Origin: Acidobacteriota bacterium
GTDB lineage: Bacteria; Acidobacteriota; Terriglobia; Bryobacterales; Bryobacteraceae
DNA length: 7,652 bases
Reading direction: 5' to 3'
Assembly (NCBI GenBank): GCA_026394095.1
Contig: JAPKYY010000871.1
Span: forward strand, 1 to 7,652
The notes below the pieces were generated by a model. The model saw only the letters and a list, made by a program, of their open reading frames with translations, had not been told where the DNA came from and did not search any database. The translations under genes were made by a program, and so were the position numbers. Below are positions 1 to 5,738 of the stretch, in pieces. Position 1 is the first letter of the stretch. Each line of letters begins with the position of its first letter.

Positions 1-620
1 TCATCGGCCTTGGCAACGGCACAGGCTTCCTCGCCAGTGGCCCGGTAGGCTTGCTGCCCCTTCAGCAGGAACTCCTTGCCAAGGAAGGTGGTTCGGGTGG
101 TTCTGGCCCTGTGGCTGAAGCAGGCGGCCGTCGCACTGCCACCGGCACCGCACCTCCTCCTGCAGCCTCAGCGGGCAGCGGCGATGGTGGCCCAGTTGCA
201 GGCAAGATCTTCACCAAAGAAGAAGACTACCTGAAGGCCATCCAGAGCGACCGCGAAATGCCAGACGACGTCGCTGGCGTGCTTTGCAAGGCGAAGGTCG
301 ACACCGAGTCCTGGATCGGCGCTGGCTCACAGGAATACGTGAACGCCCTCGTCAACGGCCGCGCCATTTATGCTCCGGTCAAGATCGATCGTGGCATCAA
401 CGCAGCCGTCTTCGCCGGGCCGAACGACCTGCTCCAGAGCGGCTACATGTGGGAAGAAAACAAGAAGCAGTTGGCCTACAAGCCGCTGGTTGTTGTCACC
501 CGCGAAGGCCGTGGCCTGGTGGTGGGCTTCACCGCAGACCCCAACTACCGTGGTTACATCGACGGCATGAACCTGCTCTTCCTCAACGCAGTACTACGCG
601 GACCCGGCGTAGCGCGCTAA
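1..620 (+). CDS. C-terminal part of a probable secreted M14-family zinc carboxypeptidase (5' partial)
   Basis: The frame is open from base 3 and ends at TAA 618-620, giving 205 visible residues. The gene begins upstream of the window, so the TTG at 51 is not the real start. The first part contains a low-complexity Gly/Ala/Ser/Pro stretch (about bases 85-205). A compact domain follows, with the motifs KAKVDTESWIGAG, YAPVKIDRGINAAVF, SGYMWEENKKQLAYKPLVVV and GFTADPNYRGYIDGMNLLFL. These match my memory of the glutamine-amidotransferase-like tail found after the catalytic domain in long bacterial M14 peptidases, especially from Acidobacteriota. The zinc-binding HxxE...H catalytic region lies outside the window, so peptidase activity is inferred from the tail alone. 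If correct, it is an exported peptidase acting outside the cytoplasm. The matrixin gene follows on the same strand after 81 bases. Fairly sure of the domain, less sure of the family name. Confidence 0.68.
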   Translation, partial: IGLGNGTGFLASGPVGLLPLQQELLAKEGGSGGSGPVAEAGGRRTATGTAPPPAASAGSGDGGPVAGKIFTKEEDYLKAIQSDREMPDDVAGVLCKAKVDTESWIGAGSQEYVNALVNGRAIYAPVKIDRGINAAVFAGPNDLLQSGYMWEENKKQLAYKPLVVVTREGRGLVVGFTADPNYRGYIDGMNLLFLNAVLRGPGVAR

Positions 621-641
621 GGCTGATCGCTTAGAGGCGAA
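617..641 (+). promoter_or_regulatory. CTAAG-N8-CTTAG dyad, copy 1, upstream of the matrixin gene
   Basis: An inverted repeat, CTAAG (617-621) and CTTAG (630-634), is separated by 8 bases and overlaps the stop codon of the upstream peptidase gene. An alternative small stem, TCGC/GCGA, uses part of the same bases (627-630 and 637-640). The same arrangement occurs on the minus strand at 6633-6610, upstream of the PEP-CTERM gene, with 16 of 20 ungapped positions identical. It could be an operator, part of a transcript-end structure, or coincidence; no promoter boxes are clear around it. Confidence 0.3.
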
Positions 642-701
642 GAAACACCACAAATTATTTCTCAAAACCCGCCCGGGGCGGACGATCTGTAGTTCAATCC
701 T

Positions 702-2150
702 ATGAATCGTCTTTCAGCATTGCCCAGGGCGGGTTTCGCCTTGATTGTCTTCGCAACGCTTGGATTTTCCGCAACCAAAGAAGTGGATCTCAAGCGCGAT
801 GTGAGAATGGCTCGAGCCGTATTGACTGGAGAAGTAAATCGCCTCTACAGCTATTACGGAAAAGATGGTGAGATCTACAGCGATATAACCCTTCGCGTCA
901 CAGGCTCGCTCAAACAAAGCCGCGAACTTGCAGATTCGATCGAATTTACGACGCCTGGCGGAGAGGTAGGCGACGTGGGTGTGTACTTCACAGGCACGCC
1001 CCAATTCAAACTGAATGAGCCCGTTCTGGTCTTTTTAGAAGAAGACAGCACGGGCTCACCAGTTGCTACAGCAAAATACGAATTAAACCAGGGCTTCCTT
1101 CAGGAAGTGGGCATGCAGCCGATCGAACTGCTGCTCAAGATTCGCGAAAACCTCGACGAGATTGGCGAACCAGTACGTGATCAGGAATGGGTACGCGCCT
1201 CTACTTTCGTCAATAGCAAGCAGCCCGGTACTCTGAAAAAATCAGGTGCGGATGAAATTGTGCGCAATGCCGGAGACGCCACCTGCTATTTGCTGATGGG
1301 CCCCAAGTGGCGCATCCCCACCGTCACCTACAAACTAGACCCCAGCCTCCCTGCAAACTTCCTCCCAGCCATCAGCACGGCTGTTTCATCGCTCAACAAC
1401 GCCGGTGTTCCACTTCGACTGGCCCTCAACAACTTCAGCGCCAATGTTGTCAGCTTTGGCCCCATTGCCGGACAAGGCACCCTCGCGCAAACCCGCGTGT
1501 CTTATCAACCATCCACACAAACAATCGTCGCCTTCACGCTGGTCTACAACCGCTCTTTCACCTGGAGCACAACAGGCGAGGTTGCCAAGTTTGATGTGCA
1601 GGGAATCGGGCTTCATGAATTCGGCCACGCCGTAGGACTCGATCATCCACCAGCGGCAAGCTGTGACGACCAAACCATGTGGTTTAGTGCCGGCCCTGGA
1701 GAAACCAACAAAAGAAGTCTGGAAGTGGGTGACCTTGCCGGCCTGGCTGCTATGTATGGAGCAACCCCTCCACCCAGTGCCCCGCCCCCAAGCGCTCCAC
1801 CTCCACCTCCCCCATCTGTGCCGGCTGGCCAGGCCCCACCCGTCCCGGGCTTTAGCGGAATGGTGGTCTCGGGGCAACAAGTCACCAGCAGCCCGATCAC
1901 GTTGGCCCTGGCAGGCACTTCGTTCCTTACCAACATGCTTCAGGTCGTCATCAAAGGCCCAGGCTGTCCCACAACCACCGGCTGCATCATTGATACCAGA
2001 TCCCTCCAGGGCCTGACGACAACCAATGCCACGGCCGTCTTTGTCGCTCGCGGCGGCGGGGCATTTACCGTCACGGTCAGAAATTCTGCTTTTGGTGGCG
2101 AATCTGCAGGAAGCTTCCGCTTCAACGTCGCTGTCTCTCAGCGTCGCTAA
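702..2150 (+). CDS. Secreted matrixin-like (M10-type) zinc metalloprotease with Pro-rich linker and C-terminal beta domain
   Basis: The protein has 482 residues. An N-terminal signal peptide (Arg3 and Arg9, then a hydrophobic run to about Ala24) indicates export. Residues about 25-190 form a beta-rich N-terminal region without a PRCGVPD cysteine switch. The catalytic domain (about 195-352) holds the metzincin motif HEFGHAVGLDH, with zinc ligands His305, His309 and His315, general base Glu306 and Gly312. Met326 (QTMW) is the likely Met-turn, and LEVGDLAGLAAMYG follows, as in matrixins. Cys195 and Cys321 may form a disulfide. Residues about 356-384 are a proline-rich linker (PPPSAPPPSAPPPPPP). 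The last roughly 100 residues look like an immunoglobulin/IPT-type beta domain with a close Cys pair (GCPTTTGC). The substrate is unknown. The ATG at 702 gives a complete signal peptide, but no Shine-Dalgarno sequence precedes it. It follows the M14-type gene on the same strand, suggesting an extracellular proteolysis neighbourhood, and converges with ribA. Confidence 0.88.
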   Translation: MNRLSALPRAGFALIVFATLGFSATKEVDLKRDVRMARAVLTGEVNRLYSYYGKDGEIYSDITLRVTGSLKQSRELADSIEFTTPGGEVGDVGVYFTGTPQFKLNEPVLVFLEEDSTGSPVATAKYELNQGFLQEVGMQPIELLLKIRENLDEIGEPVRDQEWVRASTFVNSKQPGTLKKSGADEIVRNAGDATCYLLMGPKWRIPTVTYKLDPSLPANFLPAISTAVSSLNNAGVPLRLALNNFSANVVSFGPIAGQGTLAQTRVSYQPSTQTIVAFTLVYNRSFTWSTTGEVAKFDVQGIGLHEFGHAVGLDHPPAASCDDQTMWFSAGPGETNKRSLEVGDLAGLAAMYGATPPPSAPPPSAPPPPPPSVPAGQAPPVPGFSGMVVSGQQVTSSPITLALAGTSFLTNMLQVVIKGPGCPTTTGCIIDTRSLQGLTTTNATAVFVARGGGAFTVTVRNSAFGGESAGSFRFNVAVSQRR

Positions 2151-2170
2151 CAAATCCCAGCGTCGCTAAC
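2139..2170. repeat. 13-base tandem direct repeat CAGCGTCGCTAAC across the matrixin/ribA gene ends
   Basis: CAGCGTCGCTAAC occurs exactly at 2139-2151 and again at 2158-2170 (period 19). A degenerate third copy, CAACGTCGCTGTC, lies at 2123-2135 inside the matrixin coding region. The first copy contains the matrixin TAA stop (2148-2150). The last base of the second copy is also the last base of the ribA stop codon (minus strand, 2172-2170). It looks like a small local duplication. Confidence 0.75.
2140..2167. terminator. Possible bidirectional hairpin between convergent matrixin and ribA genes
   Basis: The two AGCGTCGCT units (2140-2148 and 2159-2167) can pair with each other as an 8-base-pair stem with one central T-T mismatch and a 10-base loop. 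The hairpin fills the gap between two convergent genes, where a shared terminator would be expected. Neither strand has a T-run after the stem, so it is not a classical intrinsic terminator. The pairing may simply be a by-product of the repeat. Confidence 0.3.
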
Positions 2171-2760
2171 TAGATCAGGTGGCCAAGCTTCTCGCGTTTG
2201 ACCGCCAGATAATCCTTCGAGTGCACGCTGTCGGGCGCAATGGTCGGTACTCTCTCCGCAACACGCACGCCCGCCGCTTCTAGCGCAGCAATCTTGTCGG
2301 GGTTGTTCGACATCAGTCGAACAGCCTCGATTCCAAAATATTTACAAATTGCCCCCGGCAGTCGATAGTCCCGAGAGTCAATCGCTAGCCCCAGCGCTTC
2401 GTTGGCCTCAACAGTATCTGCCCCCTCATCCTGCAACTGATATGCCCTCAGCTTGTTGATGATGCCGATACCCCGGCCTTCTTTCATCTCATAGATCACC
2501 AGGCCCCGGCCCAGCTTTCCAATCGCAGCCAGTGCCATCTCCAATTGCTGCCGGCAATCACAGCGCAAACTGTGAAACACATCTCCAGTCAGGCACTGCG
2601 AATGGATCCGAAGTACAGGCGGAGGGCCCGTTTTCAGATCGCCAATCACAACCGCAACTGCTTCTTCGCGTTCACCTTCGTGAACCCACTCAAAGCCGTG
2701 AATACGAAACTGACCAAACTCTGAGGGGAAATCCGCTTCTGCGGCGTGAACTAGATCCAT
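2170..2760 (-). CDS. ribA: GTP cyclohydrolase II (riboflavin biosynthesis)
   Basis: RibA opens GTP to formate, pyrophosphate and 2,5-diamino-6-ribosylamino-4(3H)-pyrimidinone 5'-phosphate, the first step of riboflavin synthesis, in the cytoplasm. The 196-residue product matches E. coli RibA in length and throughout its sequence. Zinc ligands are Cys56, Cys67 and Cys69 (HSQCLTGD, SLRCDC). The GTP loop region is KEGRGIGIINKLRAYQLQD, followed by DTVEAN and the catalytic-region DSRDY (Asp128, Arg130), and it ends near KREKLGHLI. The usual HSEC motif reads HSQC here. It is monofunctional, since no DHBP synthase (RibB) domain is attached. I chose the ATG at 2760 because it aligns with the family start. 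The ATG at 2781 (7 residues longer) is also possible, and the longest frame to 2847 would run into the divergent kinase. No clear Shine-Dalgarno precedes either start. It converges with the matrixin gene. Confidence 0.95.
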   Translation of the reverse strand: MDLVHAAEADFPSEFGQFRIHGFEWVHEGEREEAVAVVIGDLKTGPPPVLRIHSQCLTGDVFHSLRCDCRQQLEMALAAIGKLGRGLVIYEMKEGRGIGIINKLRAYQLQDEGADTVEANEALGLAIDSRDYRLPGAICKYFGIEAVRLMSNNPDKIAALEAAGVRVAERVPTIAPDSVHSKDYLAVKREKLGHLI

Positions 2761-2786
2761 AATAGTGGGGACAATAACCATTATGG
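2757..2786. promoter_or_regulatory. Tight divergent start region with inverted repeat CCATAAT / ATTATGG
   Basis: CCATAAT (2757-2763) and ATTATGG (2780-2786) are a 7-base inverted repeat with a 16-base spacer. Each arm contains a start codon: ATG of ribA reading left (2760-2758) and ATG of the kinase reading right (2783-2785). Only 22 bases separate the starts, so the promoters must lie inside the opposite coding regions, or the mRNAs are nearly leaderless. The only purine-rich run before the kinase ATG is GGGG at 2767-2770, about 12 bases away. Confidence 0.4.
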
Positions 2787-4090
2787 TCGAACCGGCCTTT
2801 GTCCTGCTGTTATTCAATTTGGGAGTGGCCGCATCGCTCGCCTCCATCCTCTCGCGCCTCCCCGCTTTTCAGCGGATGCTGCTGCAGGAAGAGCGCTCGG
2901 TAACCCAGCGCCTCGAGATGTCGCTCGCCTTCGGTTCCATCTTCGGCGCCGGCGCCGCAGCACGTGTCTTCACCGGCGCTTACCAGGCCGCCGACCTCAC
3001 CGTCGCCGGGGCTTATCTCGCCGGCCTCCTCGGCGGCTACGTTACCGGCATGGTCAGTGGCATCCTGATGAGCCTGCCAGCCATGTTCGCCAACGAGCTC
3101 CTCGCCATGCCCCTCTACGCTGGCATCGGTGTTCTGGGTGGCCTCATTCGCGACTGCGCGCCCAACACAGAAGAAATCTGGCGCTACTCGCCAGTCTTCG
3201 ATTTACTGGGCTCCTGGCGTATCTTCAGAAAACGCTCTCACGCCACCTTGATCGGCTACCGGATCCTCATCACCTTGGGCCTGCTCTTTGCAGAAGGCCT
3301 GCGGCTCACCGGCCAGTTCATGTTCCGGTCCGCCTCCATCTTTAGCCCGATCCGGATCGATACCGAGCCCCTGCTCCCCTGGATCGGGGCTCTATTCGGC
3401 ACATCAGTCATGTGTGCCTTTCTGCCTCTCAAGATCTGGAATACAACCCGCATGGAGCGAAAACTCTCGCTCCAGCAGCGACTGATCGCCGAGGCGCGCC
3501 TGGCCGCACTCACCAGCCAGATCAATCCGCACTTCCTCTTCAACACCCTCAACAGCGTCTCGACCCTCATCCGTATCGACCCAGACCGGGCACGAGCCAT
3601 GGTCTACAAGCTCTCAAACGTCTTGCGCCGCGCCATGAAGAATACCGATAACTTCAGCCCGCTCCGCGATGAACTGGCCTTTATCGACGACTATCTCGCG
3701 ATCGAAGTCGTGCGCTTCGGTGAAAAACTCCGCTTCACGAGAGACATCGCACCAGAGGCTCTGAACCTCCCTGTACCTTCAATGGTGCTCCAACCGCTCA
3801 TCGAGAATTCCATCAAACACGGACTCGCAGGAAAACTCGAAGGGGGCACAATCTGGCTTCGTGCCAGAATGAGCGAAACCGGCAAGCTGGTTCTCATTGT
3901 CGAAGATGATGGCGAAGGCATCTCAGAAGAAAAAATGGAAGACCTTTTTGGCGCCTCAAGCGGCATTGGGGTTTCTAACGTCAAAGAGCGGCTCGAAGTC
4001 CTCTTTGGCGAAAACTACCGGATGTCAGTCGAGAGCAAACTCGGCCAGGGTACGCGGACTGAAATCGAAATCCCGACAACCAGACCCTAG
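2783..4090 (+). CDS. LytS/YehU-type membrane sensor histidine kinase
   Basis: The 435-residue protein has a hydrophobic N-terminal half (about 1-230) with five or six likely membrane segments, including LLLFNLGVAASLASILSRLP and a Gly-rich GAYLAGLLGGYVTGMVSGIL, resembling the 5TMR_LYT sensor domain. A short helical linker leads to the His_kinase (PF06580-type) dimerisation motif QINPHFLFNTLNSVS, with His250 as the probable phosphorylated residue. The ATPase domain follows: N-box QPLIENSIKHG (Asn342), G1 box EDDGEGIS (Asp375/Asp376, Gly377, Gly379) and G2 box GIGVSNVKERL (Gly394, Gly396). All key residues are present, so it should be active. Such kinases normally signal to a LytTR-type response regulator and are often encoded beside it, but none is found here. 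I chose the ATG at 2783. A GTG at 2765 would add six residues and overlap a ribA start option. Its TAG stop overlaps the SDR stop in CTAG (4087-4090). The stimulus is unknown. Confidence 0.9.
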   Translation: MVEPAFVLLLFNLGVAASLASILSRLPAFQRMLLQEERSVTQRLEMSLAFGSIFGAGAAARVFTGAYQAADLTVAGAYLAGLLGGYVTGMVSGILMSLPAMFANELLAMPLYAGIGVLGGLIRDCAPNTEEIWRYSPVFDLLGSWRIFRKRSHATLIGYRILITLGLLFAEGLRLTGQFMFRSASIFSPIRIDTEPLLPWIGALFGTSVMCAFLPLKIWNTTRMERKLSLQQRLIAEARLAALTSQINPHFLFNTLNSVSTLIRIDPDRARAMVYKLSNVLRRAMKNTDNFSPLRDELAFIDDYLAIEVVRFGEKLRFTRDIAPEALNLPVPSMVLQPLIENSIKHGLAGKLEGGTIWLRARMSETGKLVLIVEDDGEGISEEKMEDLFGASSGIGVSNVKERLEVLFGENYRMSVESKLGQGTRTEIEIPTTRP

Positions 4091-4749
4091 CGCGGCGCCA
4101 TGCGCAGCGCACCATCCAGGCGCACCACTTCGCCGTTGAGCATCCGGTTTTGGATCATGTGCAGCGCAAGGCTGGCAAACTCCGCCGGGTCGCCCAGCCG
4201 CGACGGAAAAGGTATCGTAGCTGCCAATTGCTTCATCGCTTCCTCAGGAAGTCCCGCAAGCAGAGGTGTGCGAAAGAGCCCGGGGGCAATCGATAATACC
4301 CGGATTCCGAACCGTGCAAACTCCCGCGCCAGCGGCAGCGTCATCGAAGCCACCGCACCCTTGGACGCAGCAGAAGCGGCCTGGCCAATCTGCCCATCAA
4401 ATGCCAATGTCCCAGTAACATTGATATTCATCACACGGGTAAAGCGGTCGAGATCGAGCGGGCCATCCTTGCCAAGCGCACGCTCCGCCGTAGCCACCCC
4501 TGCACAGTGAATCACCATGTCCAGCCGTTCGCCTTCATCAAGAGCGGCAAGAACATCACCTTCATCACAAACATCGGTGCGGCAGAATTGTGTGAGCGGC
4601 CCGAGTTCAGCCGCTAGTGCCTGCCCCCGGGCCTCGTTTAAATCAGCGATCGTAACGGAAGCCTGAGCGGCCACCAGCGCTCGAACACAAGCTTCCCCCA
4701 AACCGGAAGCGCCTCCGGTTACCAGGGCGGTTCTTCCGGCGAGAATCAT
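4087..4749 (-). CDS. SDR-family protein (HSD17B10-like) with internal deletion and lost catalytic Tyr; probably non-catalytic or decaying
   Basis: The 220-residue frame has the NAD-binding motif TGGASGLG (11-18), Asp36 after beta-2 (suggesting NAD), an NNAG-like IHCAG (80-84) and Asn110 in NINVTGT. The C-terminus strongly resembles human HSD17B10 and bacterial 3-hydroxyacyl-CoA dehydrogenase type 2: AFDGQIGQAA, GIRVLSIAPGLF, TPLLAGLPEE, FPSRLGDPAEF and LNGEVVRLDGALRM. In the family, about 31 residues lie between VTGT and AFDGQ, including beta-5 and the catalytic Ser of IINTASV. Here Thr114 and Ala116 are separated by one Leu (codon 4407-4405). The YxxxK motif reads SAASK: Ser126 (TCT, 4374-4372) replaces Tyr, while Lys130 remains. 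The protein has no tyrosine. The family identity is clear, but normal oxidoreductase activity is unlikely. The ATG directly follows the trxB stop (TAAATG) and has a good ribosome site. The TAG stop overlaps the convergent kinase stop. Confidence 0.88.
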   Translation of the reverse strand: MILAGRTALVTGGASGLGEACVRALVAAQASVTIADLNEARGQALAAELGPLTQFCRTDVCDEGDVLAALDEGERLDMVIHCAGVATAERALGKDGPLDLDRFTRVMNINVTGTLAFDGQIGQAASAASKGAVASMTLPLAREFARFGIRVLSIAPGLFRTPLLAGLPEEAMKQLAATIPFPSRLGDPAEFASLALHMIQNRMLNGEVVRLDGALRMAPR

Positions 4750-5670
4750 TTAGTGCCCCTCTGCCTCGAGGAATCGCTCTGCTTCAATCGCAGCCATGCA
4801 ACCGGCCCCGGCGGCCGTGATCGCCTGACGGTACTGCCTGTCCTGCACATCGCCGGCGTGGAAAACCCCGGTGATATTCGTACGCGCACCGCCATGCGTC
4901 AGGATGTAGCCTTCCTCGTCCAGATCGAGTTGCCCCACAAACGGCTTCGTGTTCGGAATGTGACCAATCGCAACAAAGAAGCCATCCACCGCTTCTTCCC
5001 AGGTCTCACCAGTCTTCACATTCCGCATCTTTGCCCCGGAAACAATTCCAGTCTCATTGGCCACAACTTCATCCACTACCGTATTCAAAATCATCTTGAT
5101 TTTCGGATTGGCATGCGCGCGGTCAATCATGATCTTGGATCCACGAAACTCTTCGCGACGGTGTACAAGCATCACCTCTGAGAAGCGTGTCAGAAAGTTC
5201 GCTTCTTCCAGAGCGCTATCACCACCACCCACAACCATGATCTTCAAACCACGATAGAAGAACCCATCACAAGTGGCACAGGAACTCACACCCTTGCCGA
5301 TCAGATTCTGCTCGCCCGGAATCCCAAGCCACCGCGCACTCGCACCCGTAGCAACAATCAGAGTAGAGGTCTCAATCCACGCCCCGTCCACATTCAGCCG
5401 GAAGGGACGCTTCGACAAGTCAGCTTCTTCTACCCAGCCATACCGGTATTCCGCTCCAAATCTCTCGGCTTGAAGCTTCATGTTCTCCACCAGTTGCGGA
5501 CCCATGATCCCTTCCGGAAATCCAGGAAAGTTCTCCACCTCAGAGGTGATCGATAACTGTCCACCGGGTTCTTTCCCCATCAGCACGAGCGGCTTCAGAC
5601 CAGCCCGAGCCGTATAAATCGCTGCGGTATTTCCCGCGCAGCCGGAACCGAGAATCACTACGTTATGCAT
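4750..5670 (-). CDS. trxB: Thioredoxin reductase (NADPH, FAD)
   Basis: TrxB passes electrons from NADPH through FAD and a redox-active disulfide to thioredoxin in the cytoplasm. The 306-residue length is typical of the low-molecular-weight bacterial enzyme. The FAD dinucleotide motif is GSGCAG (8-13), where the more common residue at position 11 is Pro. PGGQLSITSEVENFPGFPEG (35-54) follows as in the family. The catalytic disulfide is Cys131-Ala-Thr-Cys134 (SCATCDGFF). The NADPH domain has VGGGDSALEEA (147-157) and the 2'-phosphate-binding HRREEFR (170-176). The second FAD motif is HAGDVQD (271-277), followed by RQAITAAGAGCMAAIEAE. All residues expected for activity are present. No Shine-Dalgarno sequence is evident before the ATG at 5670. 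The SDR gene follows with no gap, so the two are probably co-transcribed. The upstream PEP-CTERM gene is separated by a possible terminator. Confidence 0.97.
   Translation of the reverse strand: MHNVVILGSGCAGNTAAIYTARAGLKPLVLMGKEPGGQLSITSEVENFPGFPEGIMGPQLVENMKLQAERFGAEYRYGWVEEADLSKRPFRLNVDGAWIETSTLIVATGASARWLGIPGEQNLIGKGVSSCATCDGFFYRGLKIMVVGGGDSALEEANFLTRFSEVMLVHRREEFRGSKIMIDRAHANPKIKMILNTVVDEVVANETGIVSGAKMRNVKTGETWEEAVDGFFVAIGHIPNTKPFVGQLDLDEEGYILTHGGARTNITGVFHAGDVQDRQYRQAITAAGAGCMAAIEAERFLEAEGH
4756..4762 (-). promoter_or_regulatory. Ribosome binding site AGAGGGG for the SDR gene
   Basis: On the minus strand AGAGGGG lies six bases before the SDR ATG, inside the last codons of trxB. Together with the zero-base TAAATG junction it supports the start at 4749 and translational coupling. 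It is the only convincing Shine-Dalgarno sequence I see for a start in this window. Confidence 0.7.
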
Positions 5671-5683
5671 ATAGACGGAAGAA

Positions 5684-5711
5684 GGGCCGCTTGGGAAGAT
5701 TCCTGCGGCCC
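5684..5711 (-). terminator. Hairpin between the PEP-CTERM gene and trxB, possible terminator
   Basis: GGGCCGC (5684-5690) and GCGGCCC (5705-5711) form a perfect 7-base-pair GC-rich stem with a 14-base loop. On the minus strand the stem is followed by TTCTTCC, a weakly T-rich tail. It starts 27 bases after the PEP-CTERM stop codon, a normal place for its terminator, and ends 13 bases before the trxB ATG. It could instead act as a leader structure of trxB. Confidence 0.45.
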
Positions 5712-5738
5712 CGATATCAGTTTACAACTTCAGCCAGA

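Noticed and set aside
610..619. Perfect palindrome TAGCGCGCTA at the end of the M14-type gene
   Set aside because: It lies in the last codons and stop codon, is only ten bases long, and has no companion copy; chance is a sufficient explanation.
51..620. TTG at 51 as a gene start
   Set aside because: The same frame is open to the window edge, and the protein resembles only the tail of a larger family, so this is an internal Leu codon.
669..681. GC-rich near-palindrome CCGCCC-G-GGGCGG before the matrixin gene as a terminator
   Set aside because: The arms abut with a single base between them and no T-run follows. A real hairpin would be much shorter; it is likely a chance GC-rich run.
1767..1850. 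Proline-rich coding repeats in the matrixin gene as a DNA-level repeat or CRISPR-like array
   Set aside because: The pattern is explained by a Pro/Ala/Ser linker, with no spacers or regular unit.
1386..2153. Long antisense open frame (255 codons) opposite the matrixin gene
   Set aside because: It mirrors a gene with a clear signal peptide, zinc motif and Met-turn. Its own translation is Arg/Gly/Trp-rich with no recognisable motif, typical of a shadow frame in GC-rich DNA.
2761..2847. Longer N-terminus for ribA (start at 2847)
   Set aside because: It would overlap the divergent kinase's first membrane segment, and the extra residues do not align with RibA family members. The 2760 start gives the family length.
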